64,000 bases of DNA. It comes from Euzebya pacifica (GTDB lineage: Bacteria > Actinomycetota > Nitriliruptoria > Euzebyales > Euzebyaceae). Both the position numbers and the translations under genes were made by a program. The notes under the pieces were generated by a model, which did not search any database, was not told where the DNA came from, and saw nothing but the letters and a program-made list of their open reading frames with translations. This document shows, piece by piece, positions 36,163 to 45,418 of this stretch. The stretch is from positions 310,001 to 374,000 of the forward strand of contig NZ_CP031165.1 in the NCBI RefSeq assembly GCF_003344865.1. The letters are read 5' to 3'. The first letter of the stretch is position 1. Every line of letters starts with the position of its first letter.

Positions 36163-36538
36163 GATGCAGCACCGTCTCGACGAGCGCGCGGCGGCGGTGT
36201 GCCTCGTCGAGGTAGCGCTTGGAGGTCTCTGCCTGCCACGCCACGCGCGCCGGAGGGTCGTCGTCGAGGATCAGTATCCCGTGCTGCGCGACGCGCCCCG
36301 CCAGTTCGAGTCCGGCGTCGTCGAGGACGAGCAGGTCCACGGTGGCGGGCAGCTCGACGTTCCACGGGCGTGTGGGTTGGCCGAACCAGGCGGCGACGTC
36401 GACGTCGGATCCCGGTCGATGGGTTCCTGCCACCCGGCTGCCGTGGAGGTAGGCGAACACGGCTCCACCGGCTCGAAGGGCCGCGCTGACACTGTCGAGC
36501 GTCACGCCCGACGGCAGCTCCACCTCGTCACTGGCCAC
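36155..36538 (-). CDS. mntA: MntA-like nucleotidyltransferase antitoxin
   Basis: 127-residue minimal nucleotidyltransferase. The GSX10DXD signature is complete: GSRVAGTHRPGSDVD. A conserved third carboxylate lies in VDLLVLDDAG. It precedes and overlaps hepT, the standard gene order. The start is a GTG. The pair is located upstream of an unknown 428-residue gene and a DUF5655 gene on the same strand. Confidence 0.92.
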   Translation of the reverse strand: MASDEVELPSGVTLDSVSAALRAGGAVFAYLHGSRVAGTHRPGSDVDVAAWFGQPTRPWNVELPATVDLLVLDDAGLELAGRVAQHGILILDDDPPARVAWQAETSKRYLDEAHRRRALVETVLHRG

Positions 36539-36551
36539 GCCTCGAGTCTAC

Positions 36552-36586
36552 GGGCCGGTGGACTGGTTCGGCGGTCCACCGGGCCC
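36552..36586 (-). terminator. GC-rich hairpin between DDAH-like gene and MntA gene
   Basis: Two arms, gggccggtggac and gtccaccgggccc, pair over about 12 bp with one bulged base and a loop of about 10 bases. It is downstream of the DDAH-like gene on the minus strand and could end that transcript. No U-run follows, so the assignment is tentative. Confidence 0.4.
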
Positions 36587-36673
36587 CCACGACCATGCAG
36601 CGCCACGGCCCCAACCCGTCACGCTCGCCCCCGCCGACGGGGACCTGCTGATCTTCGCGGGCGACAACGTCCC

Positions 36674-37459
36674 TCACCAGCGGAGGGAGAGGCAGGTCAG
36701 GCCGCCGTCCATGCGTCCGATATGGGTGAGGGGGACCTCGATGACCCGGGTTCGTCGTCCGGCGATCCGGGCGGCGGCGCGGGCGCCCTCCGGGACGAGG
36801 GTCACCTCGCCGAGGGGGACCACGTTGGCATGGTTGACGTCGTCGACGAGGACCTCGTCGAGCCCGGCCAGGGCGAACACGTCGGCGGGTGGACGCATGG
36901 CGGCGGCACGCAGCACCGTGCCCGGCGTCACCTCGGTCAGGCCGGTCTTGAGGTGCAGCACCCCCTGGATGCGGATGATGGAGACGGGCCAGGCCGGGTG
37001 GTGTCGGGCGAGGATGCCGGCCAGCGCCCGGGCTCCAGCGATGTTGGTGCGCCTCGACAGCCCGACGAGGACCCGGTCGGCGGCGATGAGCACGTCGCCC
37101 CCGTCGAGGGTTGCGTCGGGCCCGCCGACGTCGGTCAGGCGGAGCTTCGTGGGATGGGGGAGCGCCTCGGCGACGGCGTCGACCTCGCCCCGTCGTTCGG
37201 GCGCCCCCGGGTTGGTCAGTACGACCAGCTCCGGGCCGAGGCAGACGGCGACGTCCTCCACGAAGTAGCCGTCGGGACGGTCGGGATCGGCGGGCAGCTC
37301 GATGACCTCCAGTCCCGCGTCGCGGAGGGCGGTCACGCTGGCGGCGTGCTCGGCGGCGATCGCCTCGGGGTCGGCGGGCTCGTGGACGTCGGTCAACCCC
37401 TCCGCGGCGTTCGGTCCGGGGTGGCGGACGAGCGCGTGGGTCGGGGGTTGCAGCAGCAC
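36674..37459 (-). CDS. Dimethylarginine dimethylaminohydrolase-like (DDAH) enzyme
   Basis: 261-residue amidinotransferase-superfamily enzyme. DDAH-type features are GYFVEDVAV, the LDGGDVLIA segment, LHLKTGLTEV with the catalytic His, and the C-terminal GGLTCLSLRW with the nucleophilic Cys. These enzymes hydrolyse methylated arginines to citrulline. The start is a GTG. It is divergent from the ACT-domain gene. The substrate is inferred from family only. Confidence 0.9.
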   Translation of the reverse strand: MLLQPPTHALVRHPGPNAAEGLTDVHEPADPEAIAAEHAASVTALRDAGLEVIELPADPDRPDGYFVEDVAVCLGPELVVLTNPGAPERRGEVDAVAEALPHPTKLRLTDVGGPDATLDGGDVLIAADRVLVGLSRRTNIAGARALAGILARHHPAWPVSIIRIQGVLHLKTGLTEVTPGTVLRAAAMRPPADVFALAGLDEVLVDDVNHANVVPLGEVTLVPEGARAAARIAGRRTRVIEVPLTHIGRMDGGLTCLSLRW

Positions 37460-37559
37460 CCGGGCAGCCTACTGCCCTCTGTCAGACGAGGAGGGGTGCC
37501 GGCCGGCCGCGACGCAGACCGGGACGCCTGGGGTCGACGTCGTGGGCTACGGTGCGCGG
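37460..37559. promoter_or_regulatory. Divergent promoter region, DDAH-like and ACT genes
   Basis: 100 bp between divergent starts; must carry promoters or 5' leaders for both genes. I saw no clear consensus boxes. Confidence 0.35.
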
Positions 37560-38075
37560 ATGGAGTCCTTCGTGCTGTCCATGATCGGTGCCGACCGGGC
37601 CGGGCTCGTCGAGGCGCTCGCCGAGGTCGTCGCCGACCACGGTGGCAGCTGGGAACGCAGCCAGGTCACGGAGATGGCCGGGGTGTTCGCCGGCGTGGTG
37701 CTGGTGCGCCTGCCGGCCGAGCGGTCCGAGGACTTCCGGGGTGCGCTCGAGCCGTTGCACGATCGAGGACTTCTCGACGTGACCGTCCGACCGGCGACCG
37801 TGGAGGACCCGCCCAGGAGCGCGCTGACGGTGCGGGTCGAGGTCGTCGGAGCCGACCGGCCCGGGATCGTCCACGACGTCTCCCGCCGCCTGGCCTCCCT
37901 CGGTGTCGGCATCGTGGACCTGCGCACGTGGACCGAGCCGGCCGCGATGGCCGAGACGCCGTTGTTCAAGGTCGCCGCGGTGGTGCGCCTGCCCGAGGGC
38001 ACCGACGGCCACGACGTCACCGCTGCGCTGGAGGACCTGTCCGGCGACCTCATGGTGGACGTCGTCGTCGACTGA
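37560..38075 (+). CDS. Tandem ACT-domain (GcvR-like) protein
   Basis: 171-residue protein made of two ACT domains: residues 1-75 (SMIGADRAGLVEALAEVV) and 85-171 (VEVVGADRPGIVHDVSRRL). This is the layout of GcvR-type regulators, which bind amino acids or partner proteins. The ATG at 37560 is chosen because the family starts right at the first strand (MESFVLSMIG); a longer frame from 37302 overlaps the divergent gene. No DNA-binding domain is present. Confidence 0.88.
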   Translation: MESFVLSMIGADRAGLVEALAEVVADHGGSWERSQVTEMAGVFAGVVLVRLPAERSEDFRGALEPLHDRGLLDVTVRPATVEDPPRSALTVRVEVVGADRPGIVHDVSRRLASLGVGIVDLRTWTEPAAMAETPLFKVAAVVRLPEGTDGHDVTAALEDLSGDLMVDVVVD

Positions 38076-38183
38076 CCCCGCTGGCGTCGCGGTCGAGTCG
38101 GCCTCACCGTTCGGACCGTTCGAGATGGGGTAGGCCTTGGGGCACGAGCCCGAGCCGCGGGCGACGATGCAGGAGACACAGCC

Positions 38184-38939
38184 ATGAGCACCGAATCCAC
38201 CGGAAACCGACTCGAGGGCAAGGTCGCCCTGATCAGCGGAGGGGCCAGGGGGATGGGGGCGAGTCACGCCCGGGCGATGGTGGCCGAGGGAGCCCGGGTC
38301 GTCATCGGCGACATCCTCGACGAGGAGGGCAACGCGCTTGCCGACGAGCTCGGTGATGCGGCTGTCTATGTCCACCTGGATGTGACCGACCGGGCGCAGT
38401 GGGCGGACGCGGTCGCCACCACGGTGAAGCGGTTCGGCAGCCTCAACGTGCTGGTCAACAACGCCGGTATCGCCAACTTCGCGCCGATCGGTGAGTACAC
38501 CGGTGAGCAGTGGGACACCCTCATCGGCATCAACCTGACGGGGGTGTTCAACGGGATGACCGCCAGCGTGGATGCCCTCAAGGCCGGGGCGCCCAGCTCG
38601 ATCATCAACATCTCCTCCACCGCGGGCCTGCAGGGCTTCGCCAGCCTGCCGGGGTACAGCGCGGCCAAGCACGGCCTCGTCGGCCTGTCCAAGTCCGCCG
38701 CCCTTGACCTCGGCGCCGACAACGTCCGGGTCAACACCGTCCACCCCGGTGTGATCGCCACCCCGATGACCGATGGCATGGAGACCCCGCAGACCCACGT
38801 GGCGATGAAGCGGGTCGGCCAGCCCGAGGAGGTGTCGGCGATGATCGTCTTCCTCGCCAGCGACGAGTCCAGCTTCTCCACAGGCGCGGAGTTCGTGGCC
38901 GACGGCGGCGAGACGGCAGGCCTGGCGCCTTCTGAGTAA
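38184..38939 (+). CDS. Short-chain dehydrogenase (hydroxysteroid dehydrogenase/FabG-like)
   Basis: 251-residue classical SDR. It has SGGARGMG for cofactor binding, VNNAGI, the catalytic serine in INISSTAG and the YSAAK active-site pair, followed by VNTVHPGVIATPM. The sequence resembles actinobacterial 3-alpha/20-beta hydroxysteroid dehydrogenases. GGAGA lies upstream of the ATG at a normal distance. It is followed by a small hairpin. Substrate not determined. Confidence 0.92.
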   Translation: MSTESTGNRLEGKVALISGGARGMGASHARAMVAEGARVVIGDILDEEGNALADELGDAAVYVHLDVTDRAQWADAVATTVKRFGSLNVLVNNAGIANFAPIGEYTGEQWDTLIGINLTGVFNGMTASVDALKAGAPSSIINISSTAGLQGFASLPGYSAAKHGLVGLSKSAALDLGADNVRVNTVHPGVIATPMTDGMETPQTHVAMKRVGQPEEVSAMIVFLASDESSFSTGAEFVADGGETAGLAPSE

Positions 38940-38948
38940 GCCGCTCTG

Positions 38949-38964
38949 CCGTCAGGGTTGACGG
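38949..38964 (+). terminator. Small hairpin after SDR gene
   Basis: A perfect 6-bp stem (ccgtca/tgacgg) with a 4-base loop lies 10 bases after the SDR stop. It is short and lacks a U-run; a weak terminator at best. Confidence 0.3.
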
Positions 38965-39078
38965 TGGGAGGCATGCACAGTGCGGTCGGACGTGGTGCGA
39001 ACCGAGCACTACGAGGGGGCAGCGGGCGACGCCATGCGTTGTTCCCCCCACCGCTCACTGATGCAGAGGACAGCCCTG

Positions 39079-40029
39079 ATGAACGCCGAACCCGTCACCC
39101 CGCCCAGCTCGTCGAGGAGGGACCGCCGCACCTTCCTCGTCATCACCGCCGTGATCGTCGCCGTCCTCGGCGGCGTGGCGGTCAACAACTACGCGACCAA
39201 CCAGCAGACGCTGGACAACCTGGCCGCCGCCCGGTCGGACGTGGCCGAGCTCGAGGAGGACAAGGAGGCGTTGTCCTCCGCCCTCGACGGCGTGACCACC
39301 GAACGCGACGAGCTCGTGGGCCTGCTCGACGACGCCGCCGGCCAGCTCGACGACACCACCACCCAGCTGGCGGACGCCCACGCCGACAACGCGGCCCTGG
39401 TCGAGGAACGCGACGACGCCCTGGCCGCCCAGGAAGCAGCCGTGGCCCAGACCCTCGCCCTCCGCGAGCAGTACGACCCGCAGATCGCCGCCGAACGGCA
39501 GGCCGCCTTCGACGCCGGCGTCGCCGCTGACTGTGCGTCCTCCATCGACGCCGGTGCCATCCGGCTCCCCTCCTGGGACGACGACTTCGCGTCCATCGAC
39601 GGGCTCGACCGCCAGACCTACGAGACCGCCGTCGACGCCTGCGCCACGCCGGTCATCGCCCAGGGTGTGCGCGGCCGTTGCCAGGATCCGGCGGACGTCG
39701 AGCAGGTCGTCCGCGACCCCGACGCCTTCACCGGCGACTGCGTCGAGCTGGTCGTCGACATCGTCCAGTTCGACCAGGCCACCGGCCCGTGCGGGTTCCG
39801 CGCCTACTTCGACACCACCGCCCACCGCTGGTCGCACGACTACAAGGGCGACAACGGCATCTTCGCCGCCGCCGACCCCTGCCCGTTCCTGACCGCCGTC
39901 GGCGTCGACGACGTCGTTCGGATCTGGGCCGAGGTCCGCGGCGAGCTGTCGTACTCCACCACCCTCGGCGGCACCAGCCACGCCGTCTCGTTCCACGTCG
40001 TGGATGCCGAGCTGATCACGGACAACTAG
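39079..40029 (+). CDS. Membrane-anchored coiled-coil protein
   Basis: 316-residue protein with a short cytoplasmic N terminus, one transmembrane segment (TFLVITAVIVAVLGGVAV, about residues 17-34), a long coiled coil rich in Asp/Ala/Leu (about 45-150), and an extracytoplasmic C-terminal domain with five or six cysteines that may form disulphides. No family is recognised. The ATG at 39079 is preferred because GAGGA lies 8 bases upstream; in-frame ATGs at 38980 and 39061 are less well placed. Confidence 0.75.
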   Translation: MNAEPVTPPSSSRRDRRTFLVITAVIVAVLGGVAVNNYATNQQTLDNLAAARSDVAELEEDKEALSSALDGVTTERDELVGLLDDAAGQLDDTTTQLADAHADNAALVEERDDALAAQEAAVAQTLALREQYDPQIAAERQAAFDAGVAADCASSIDAGAIRLPSWDDDFASIDGLDRQTYETAVDACATPVIAQGVRGRCQDPADVEQVVRDPDAFTGDCVELVVDIVQFDQATGPCGFRAYFDTTAHRWSHDYKGDNGIFAAADPCPFLTAVGVDDVVRIWAEVRGELSYSTTLGGTSHAVSFHVVDAELITDN

Positions 40030-40212
40030 GTGTTTGGGGGGAGGGTGGGGGCCGTCCATCCGCGCGGTGACAGGTCGCGGCGTCTTTCCGGGCCGGCGGC
40101 CTGCCCGCGGTCCACAACCCTCGGCCGAGGCGATGTCACACCCCCTGCGTATGGTGCGAAGTACATCGGATCAGGTACGTCGATCGGTTTCTCGGAGGAG
40201 GTGGCACGAGCG

Positions 40213-41895
40213 GTGGAACACGGGGTGGAGGTCGGGTGGGACGAGCTCGTCGACGTGCTGCGTGCCGAGGGTGTCGGCGACGTCCCGATCGGCGTCTGGA
40301 TGACCGCGGAGGAGCGGTCACGGGTCACGGGGGCGGACGCATCCAAGGACGGTGTGGAGGAGTCGGAGGGGCAGCCGGTGTCCGCGGTGACCCGTGCCCT
40401 CCGAGGACTGGGCGACCTCAACGCGTGGCTGGCCGGTGGGGAAGTGGCCGACGTGGCGGCGCTGCGGACGATGGTCGAGGGGTTGGCCGGACTGGACGCG
40501 GCGCTCTCGGCGGCCCGGTTGCGGGCCATGCTGGCCGCGCGGGAGGCGGGGCTGCCAGAGGCCGATGGGGCGGTGTCGTTGCAGGCGTGGGCGACCTCGA
40601 CCATGGCGCTGTCGACCGCCACCGCGACGAGGGAGGTGCGCCTGGCCGAGGGTTTGGCGGACCGACCCGACGTGGTGGACCTGTTGCAGTCGGGGTCGAT
40701 CTCCCACGACCACGCCGCGGGGATCGTCGCCGCCGCCGAACGGCAGCAGGCCGACCAGGAAGCCGCCACCCGGGCGCGCGCAGCAGCAGAGGACGAGGAA
40801 CGGGAACGACGGCGTCGGGCCGACCAGCTGGCGCAGGCGGAGGCCGAGTCGATGGCCGAGCGCACGAGGCTGGCCCGGGAGACGGCCGAACGCGAACGGA
40901 AGCTCGCGCAGGAACGGGCTGAGCGCGCAGCGGCTGAGGTCGCCGAGAAGGAGGCGGCACGGCGGGCTCGGCAGGATGCCCTGCTGCAGTCCGCGACGTC
41001 CGGTGCGTCGCCCGACCAGCTCAAGCGGAAGGCCGCGCAGCTGCGGACCCGTGACGCCGACGCGTTGGAGCGGGCGGTCGCCGCCCAGCGGTCCCGACGG
41101 TCGGTGCGGACGTGGACCGACCGCACGACCGGCCAGCGTGTCCTGCGGATCGACCTCGTCGACGACGACTACGAGATGCTCACCGCGGGCCTGCAGGCCT
41201 GCTCGACGATGGACCCGCCGGGCACCCCTGACGCGGAACGCCGGACCCCCGAGCAACGTCGCTACGACGCGTTCGTCGACCTGATCGGCGCGGGACTGAA
41301 GGCCGGTGAGCTGCCGACCATGCGGGGGGTCCGTCCGCACGTGACGGTGACCGTGCCGGTGGACACGCTGACCGGCGATGCCGACTACCCGGGTGTGGGT
41401 GTGTTCGGGGTGACGCTGTCCCCGGAGACCGTCCGGCGGTTGGCCTGCGACGCGCGGCTCACCCGAGCGGTGCTGTCGCCCACCGGGATGCCGCTGGACA
41501 TCGGCCGGGCGACGCGGGTCTGGACCGCCGCGCAGCACCGGGCGGCCGAGCTGTTGTTCGGTGGCTGCGCCTTCCCGTCCGCTGACGGGCAGCCATGCGG
41601 CCGGCCCATGGCCTGGACCGACCTGCACCACGTGACCTGGTGGCGCCACGGTGGCCGGACCGACCGTGCCAACGGCGTCCCGCTCTGCCGACATCACCAC
41701 ACCGCCGTGCACCACGACGGCTGGCGGCTCTCGTTCGACGTCGCCACGGGCACGGTCACGATCAAACGCGGGCGAGGCGGGACGGCGATCAGCCGGACGA
41801 CGGTGTTCCCGCGCGACAACCCGAGAAGCGGCCCGTTGATCGAAGGCGAGGACGACCCGCCGGCTGGCCACGGTGACGGCCGATTAGCCATCTGA
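40213..41895 (+). CDS. DUF222 / HNH endonuclease-domain protein
   Basis: About 560-residue protein of the DUF222-HNH type common in actinobacteria, where many copies occur per genome. The N-terminal two thirds is a helical DUF222 region with an unusually long charged coiled coil (about residues 180-260). The HNH nuclease motif is at the C terminus: TDLHHVTWWRHGG followed by PLCRHHHTAVH, with two cysteines (GGCAFPS, QPCGRP) likely holding zinc. The start is uncertain: GTG at 40213 sits 10 bases after GGAGGAGGT, GTG at 40201 is adjacent to it, and the frame is open from 40030. Some members are linked to mobile elements; no function is assigned here. Confidence 0.88.
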   Translation: MEHGVEVGWDELVDVLRAEGVGDVPIGVWMTAEERSRVTGADASKDGVEESEGQPVSAVTRALRGLGDLNAWLAGGEVADVAALRTMVEGLAGLDAALSAARLRAMLAAREAGLPEADGAVSLQAWATSTMALSTATATREVRLAEGLADRPDVVDLLQSGSISHDHAAGIVAAAERQQADQEAATRARAAAEDEERERRRRADQLAQAEAESMAERTRLARETAERERKLAQERAERAAAEVAEKEAARRARQDALLQSATSGASPDQLKRKAAQLRTRDADALERAVAAQRSRRSVRTWTDRTTGQRVLRIDLVDDDYEMLTAGLQACSTMDPPGTPDAERRTPEQRRYDAFVDLIGAGLKAGELPTMRGVRPHVTVTVPVDTLTGDADYPGVGVFGVTLSPETVRRLACDARLTRAVLSPTGMPLDIGRATRVWTAAQHRAAELLFGGCAFPSADGQPCGRPMAWTDLHHVTWWRHGGRTDRANGVPLCRHHHTAVHHDGWRLSFDVATGTVTIKRGRGGTAISRTTVFPRDNPRSGPLIEGEDDPPAGHGDGRLAI

Positions 41896-41901
41896 CCCGC
41901 A

Positions 41902-41918
41902 CCCCGCCGCCGGCGGGG
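41902..41918 (+). terminator. GC-rich palindrome after DUF222-HNH gene
   Basis: ccccgccgccggcgggg is a perfect 17-base palindrome six bases after the stop codon. It lies between convergent genes and may terminate transcription, although no T-run follows. Confidence 0.4.
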
Positions 41919-42101
41919 ACGTCGGGCTGCCCGGAGTCGTGATGCTGGTCAGCGGCGCCGTTGCCCAATTGGGGCCTTGCGTTGAGGTGGACACTTCTGT
42001 CATTGCCACGGTGGCCCGCACGACCCGATCGCCGTTGGGCGACGGTCGACGTCGACCAAGGCGATTCGCGCCCTCGGGTCCAAGCTGGCTGCGTGGACCC
42101 G

Positions 42102-44183
42102 CTACTTCTTGGGCTTGTGGATCTGCACGTTGCCTCGGAAACGGGGCACGTCGAACCCGCGGGAGTACCCATCGGCCAAGACGAGTTCGAAGCGGTCGTC
42201 ACGCCCGGGCTCGTCCATGTCGACCAAGTGCAGAACGAATCGCTGGTCGATGTCGTCGTGCAGCACGCGCCCCCAGACCCAGGCGTGGAGGCGGTCCTCG
42301 GAGACAAGGATCCCGTCGATGTCGTCGGTGTGCAGGTTCAGACCCATCTCGTGGTCCTGATACTGCAGGGTGCCGCGAACACCATGCGCCGGGTTGGTCT
42401 GGAACTCGAAGCCTGCCGTCGCGAAGCCATCCGGAACGGGCATCCGCATCCCGCCTGTGACCTTGCCGTCGGAGGCGGTGAACACGCGGAGAGTCACAGA
42501 CGTCGTCTCGCACGGATTAACCGTCACCTCCTTCACGATCGCGAAACGACCGTCCACCACGACCAGATCGGGGTCGTCGCTGAACACGTCATCGGGCAGG
42601 AATGCCGTCACCCTGTACGTGCCGGGCAGCAGTCCGTCCCATCCATCGAGATCGGCCCCCGACGCTAGTGCAAGGGGCTCGTTGTCCAGGATCCCCGGGA
42701 CGTCGACCTCCTCGAGGTGCATCTCCAGAGCCAGGGGATCCAGGTCTCCCTGCACGTTGACCACGTCGACGGCCACCTCGCCGAGACAGACGTTGCCGAA
42801 GTCGACGTCGGTCATGACGTCCCCGCTTCGCACAGTGACCTGCTGGTTCCCGGTGGAGGGAGCGGTCTGGCGCCACCCGTCCTGCAGGAGTTCGGCGAGG
42901 GTGTAGGTGCCCGGGACGAGGGCGTCGAAGGCGTAGCTGCCGTCGGACGCCGTCGTGGTGGTGGTGCTGGGAGCCAGCTCGATCGACCATCCTTCGAGGC
43001 CGACGTCGCCGTCCCCAGCCCCGTCGACGCCGACGTCGTGGAACTTGCGTCCCTCGATCCTCGCGGGCCGGAAGTTGCCGAAGTCCAGTCCGGTCACGAC
43101 CTGACCGGACACGACGTCGACCGTGTGGGAACCCGACGCGGGGACGGACTGAATCCAGCCGCCCTGCAGGACCTCGTGCACGGTGTAGTCGCCTGGGTCG
43201 ACCAGGACGGTGTAGCTCCCGTCTGCCGCCGTGATGGCATCCGCGATCACGGTCCCGCCACGGCGAACCTCGATGTCCCAGCCAGCGAGTCCTGGGTCGC
43301 CCGCGTCGACACCGTCGGCGTCGAGGTCCTCGACCTTGTGTCCTCGGAGCGTGGCGGGCCGGTAGTTGCCGAAGTCGCGATTCCCGTAGTGGGTGTCCTC
43401 GGCGCCGTACGGCACGACCACGGCGGCGGGTGCCTCACCGGCGATCCAGCCGCTCTGCTGGACCTCTCGCAACGTGTACCGCCCGCCCCCGATGGGTTGG
43501 CCGCCGGCCCGCAGGGTGTTGGCGTCCAGGCGGAAGGCGTATCGGCCGTGCGCGTCGGTGATGTCGTGGGTCACGTACTGGCCGTCGAGCAGCAGCTCAA
43601 TCCGCCAGCCGCCCAATCCGGGCTCGCCGGTGTCCCGGTCACCGTCGGCGTTCATGTCTTCGTACTTGGTACCGCTGATCGTCGGGGCTGGTCCATCGGG
43701 GGCGCCGCGGGAGTAGTTGCCGCACACCAGCGCGATGAACCCGCCTTCATCACCGATGACGGTCAGCCTGGTGTCGACGAGCGTGTTCTCGACCGGACCG
43801 AAGTTGGGCGTCACCCCAGGAGGGCAGATGCCCTGTGTGCCGCTCGGGCGGTTCAGGCAGCCGGACCAGAACAGGCCTCGCGCGTCGATCGTGGTGATCG
43901 AGGACCAAGTCATGAAGTTGTTGTCGAAGCCCTGACCGTTGTAATAGCTCCGCTCAGTGATGAGTTCGCTGTGGGTCACGTCCCGTCCGGGTGTGCCCGT
44001 GTGCGTGAACGTCTCGCGAGCCGTGCCATGAGGCAGGTTCCGCAACGCTGCTTCGTCTTGCGTGGCGGCGTTCGCCGAAGCCGGAAGGAGCGTAACTATC
44101 AGCGCCGTGATCGCGAGCACGATCGCAACCCTGTGCCGTCCCCCTGCGCGTCCACACGCAAGCATCGCAACAACGTTCCCCAT
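42102..44183 (-). CDS. Secreted SdrD B-like repeat protein
   Basis: 693-residue exported protein. A signal peptide covers about residues 1-39 (AIVLAITALIVTLLPASANA). Three or four SdrD B-type/Cna-like repeats follow, each beginning with a glycine-lysine strand and an Asp-rich loop (GTKYEDMNADGDRD, GHKVEDLDADGVD, GRKFHDVGVDGAGD) and ending in DFGN; the Asp loops probably bind calcium. The C-terminal 200 residues have no recognised domain and no LPXTG or transmembrane anchor was seen. It may act as a surface-associated stalk or matrix protein. It is convergent with the DUF222-HNH gene. Confidence 0.88.
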   Translation of the reverse strand: MGNVVAMLACGRAGGRHRVAIVLAITALIVTLLPASANAATQDEAALRNLPHGTARETFTHTGTPGRDVTHSELITERSYYNGQGFDNNFMTWSSITTIDARGLFWSGCLNRPSGTQGICPPGVTPNFGPVENTLVDTRLTVIGDEGGFIALVCGNYSRGAPDGPAPTISGTKYEDMNADGDRDTGEPGLGGWRIELLLDGQYVTHDITDAHGRYAFRLDANTLRAGGQPIGGGRYTLREVQQSGWIAGEAPAAVVVPYGAEDTHYGNRDFGNYRPATLRGHKVEDLDADGVDAGDPGLAGWDIEVRRGGTVIADAITAADGSYTVLVDPGDYTVHEVLQGGWIQSVPASGSHTVDVVSGQVVTGLDFGNFRPARIEGRKFHDVGVDGAGDGDVGLEGWSIELAPSTTTTTASDGSYAFDALVPGTYTLAELLQDGWRQTAPSTGNQQVTVRSGDVMTDVDFGNVCLGEVAVDVVNVQGDLDPLALEMHLEEVDVPGILDNEPLALASGADLDGWDGLLPGTYRVTAFLPDDVFSDDPDLVVVDGRFAIVKEVTVNPCETTSVTLRVFTASDGKVTGGMRMPVPDGFATAGFEFQTNPAHGVRGTLQYQDHEMGLNLHTDDIDGILVSEDRLHAWVWGRVLHDDIDQRFVLHLVDMDEPGRDDRFELVLADGYSRGFDVPRFRGNVQIHKPKK

Positions 44184-44366
44184 GACCCCACACCCCTCGT
44201 GTCGTTTCCCACCGTTGGTTGTCGCGCCACGCGCACCCCGGCCACGACGAAACGGAACCTAGCGTGTCCTTGGCGACGAGGGAAGGCCTGATCTCGATCG
44301 GAACACGTACCTCGGCGGAGCGGACGACCCGCGCCGTTGGTTGGCGACGCGGTAGAACGCGCGGTG
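44184..44366. promoter_or_regulatory. Divergent intergenic region, SdrD-repeat and SUKH/HEAT genes
   Basis: 183 bp between divergent starts, expected to carry both promoters. No consensus boxes were fixed by eye. Confidence 0.3.
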
Positions 44367-45374
44367 ATGGATACCGATCGGCTCGATGAGGCACTGCAGG
44401 GCCGCAGCCCGTTGACCAACTCGTTGCGGCCCGGACGCGACCGGGGAGGGCTGGTGGCGGTGCGGGTCGATGGGTACGGGCTGCCCGAGCCGGTCGTCGA
44501 GTGGTTCGCGTGGCACGACGGCGCGGACGGCGCGGACGAGCTGGTGCCCGGCGGCCGGCCGCTGGCGCTGGACCACGCGGTCGCGATCGCGGCGGCCCGT
44601 CGCGGGGCAGCCGACCGGGTGGCGCGGGACGCGGGGATCGACGCGCCGATCGGCTGGCAGGACGGGTGGTTGCCGCTGCTCACCTCCCAGCAGGAGGAGC
44701 GATGCTGGGTCGTGGACTGCGGCCGAGCCGACCCCTCGGTGCTGCTGGTCGACGTCGAGGATCCCGACCCGGCGACAGCCCACGAGTCCGTGGCTGCCAT
44801 GGTCGAGGCCATCATCGTTGCGTGGACCTCGGGGGAGTGGACGGCCCGCGATGACGGACGGATACGAGTGGACCCGGACCAACGCGGTGAGCAGGCCGTG
44901 GACTCGACGCTCCTCGACGGCCTGTACGCCACCGACGAGGACGAGGTGTACGACACCACCCTCGCCATCGAGGCCAAGCTGAACCCGGGCCTCGTGTCCG
45001 GACTCCGGCGTGCGGTCGTCGAGGCACCGCTGCCCTGGACTCGCACAAGGGCGGTCGAGCTCCTCGCTCGCATCGGGGGACGCGACGCAGAGGCCGCCCT
45101 CCACGACGTGCTGGCCACGGCGCCCGACACGGGAGTCCGCGAGACGGCCGCCGCCTTCCTCGACCCGTACGACACACCGGCAACCGCCGACGCGCTGGTC
45201 GGTGCGCTGGACGACCCCGCCTCCGCCGTGCGGGCGAAGGCGGCCTACTCCCTCGCGGGCATGGCCAGCTCGATCACCGCCGTCCACCTCGAGGCGCTGG
45301 AGGCGCACCGTGCGTCCGCCGACCCGGAGGTCGCGAAGGCCATCGACTACACCCTCGGTGCGTTGCGCCGCTGA
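44367..45374 (+). CDS. SUKH-like plus HEAT-like repeat protein
   Basis: 335-residue protein. The N-terminal 150 residues resemble a SUKH/SMI1-KNR4 domain (VVEWFAWHDGADGADELVPGG, a typical Trp/His-Asp-Gly segment). The C-terminal 110 residues are HEAT-like helical repeats (LARIGGRDAEAALHDVL, ALDDPASAVRAKAAYSL). SUKH proteins often act as immunity proteins against contact-dependent toxins; that is suggestive given an Rhs protein 12 kb away, but unproven. The ATG at 44367 is chosen; an earlier non-ATG start at 44337 is possible. Confidence 0.7.
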   Translation: MDTDRLDEALQGRSPLTNSLRPGRDRGGLVAVRVDGYGLPEPVVEWFAWHDGADGADELVPGGRPLALDHAVAIAAARRGAADRVARDAGIDAPIGWQDGWLPLLTSQQEERCWVVDCGRADPSVLLVDVEDPDPATAHESVAAMVEAIIVAWTSGEWTARDDGRIRVDPDQRGEQAVDSTLLDGLYATDEDEVYDTTLAIEAKLNPGLVSGLRRAVVEAPLPWTRTRAVELLARIGGRDAEAALHDVLATAPDTGVRETAAAFLDPYDTPATADALVGALDDPASAVRAKAAYSLAGMASSITAVHLEALEAHRASADPEVAKAIDYTLGALRR

Positions 45375-45418
45375 CCGACGCGGTGACCGTCAGACAGTGC
45401 CCCTCAGGCGGTCATCCT

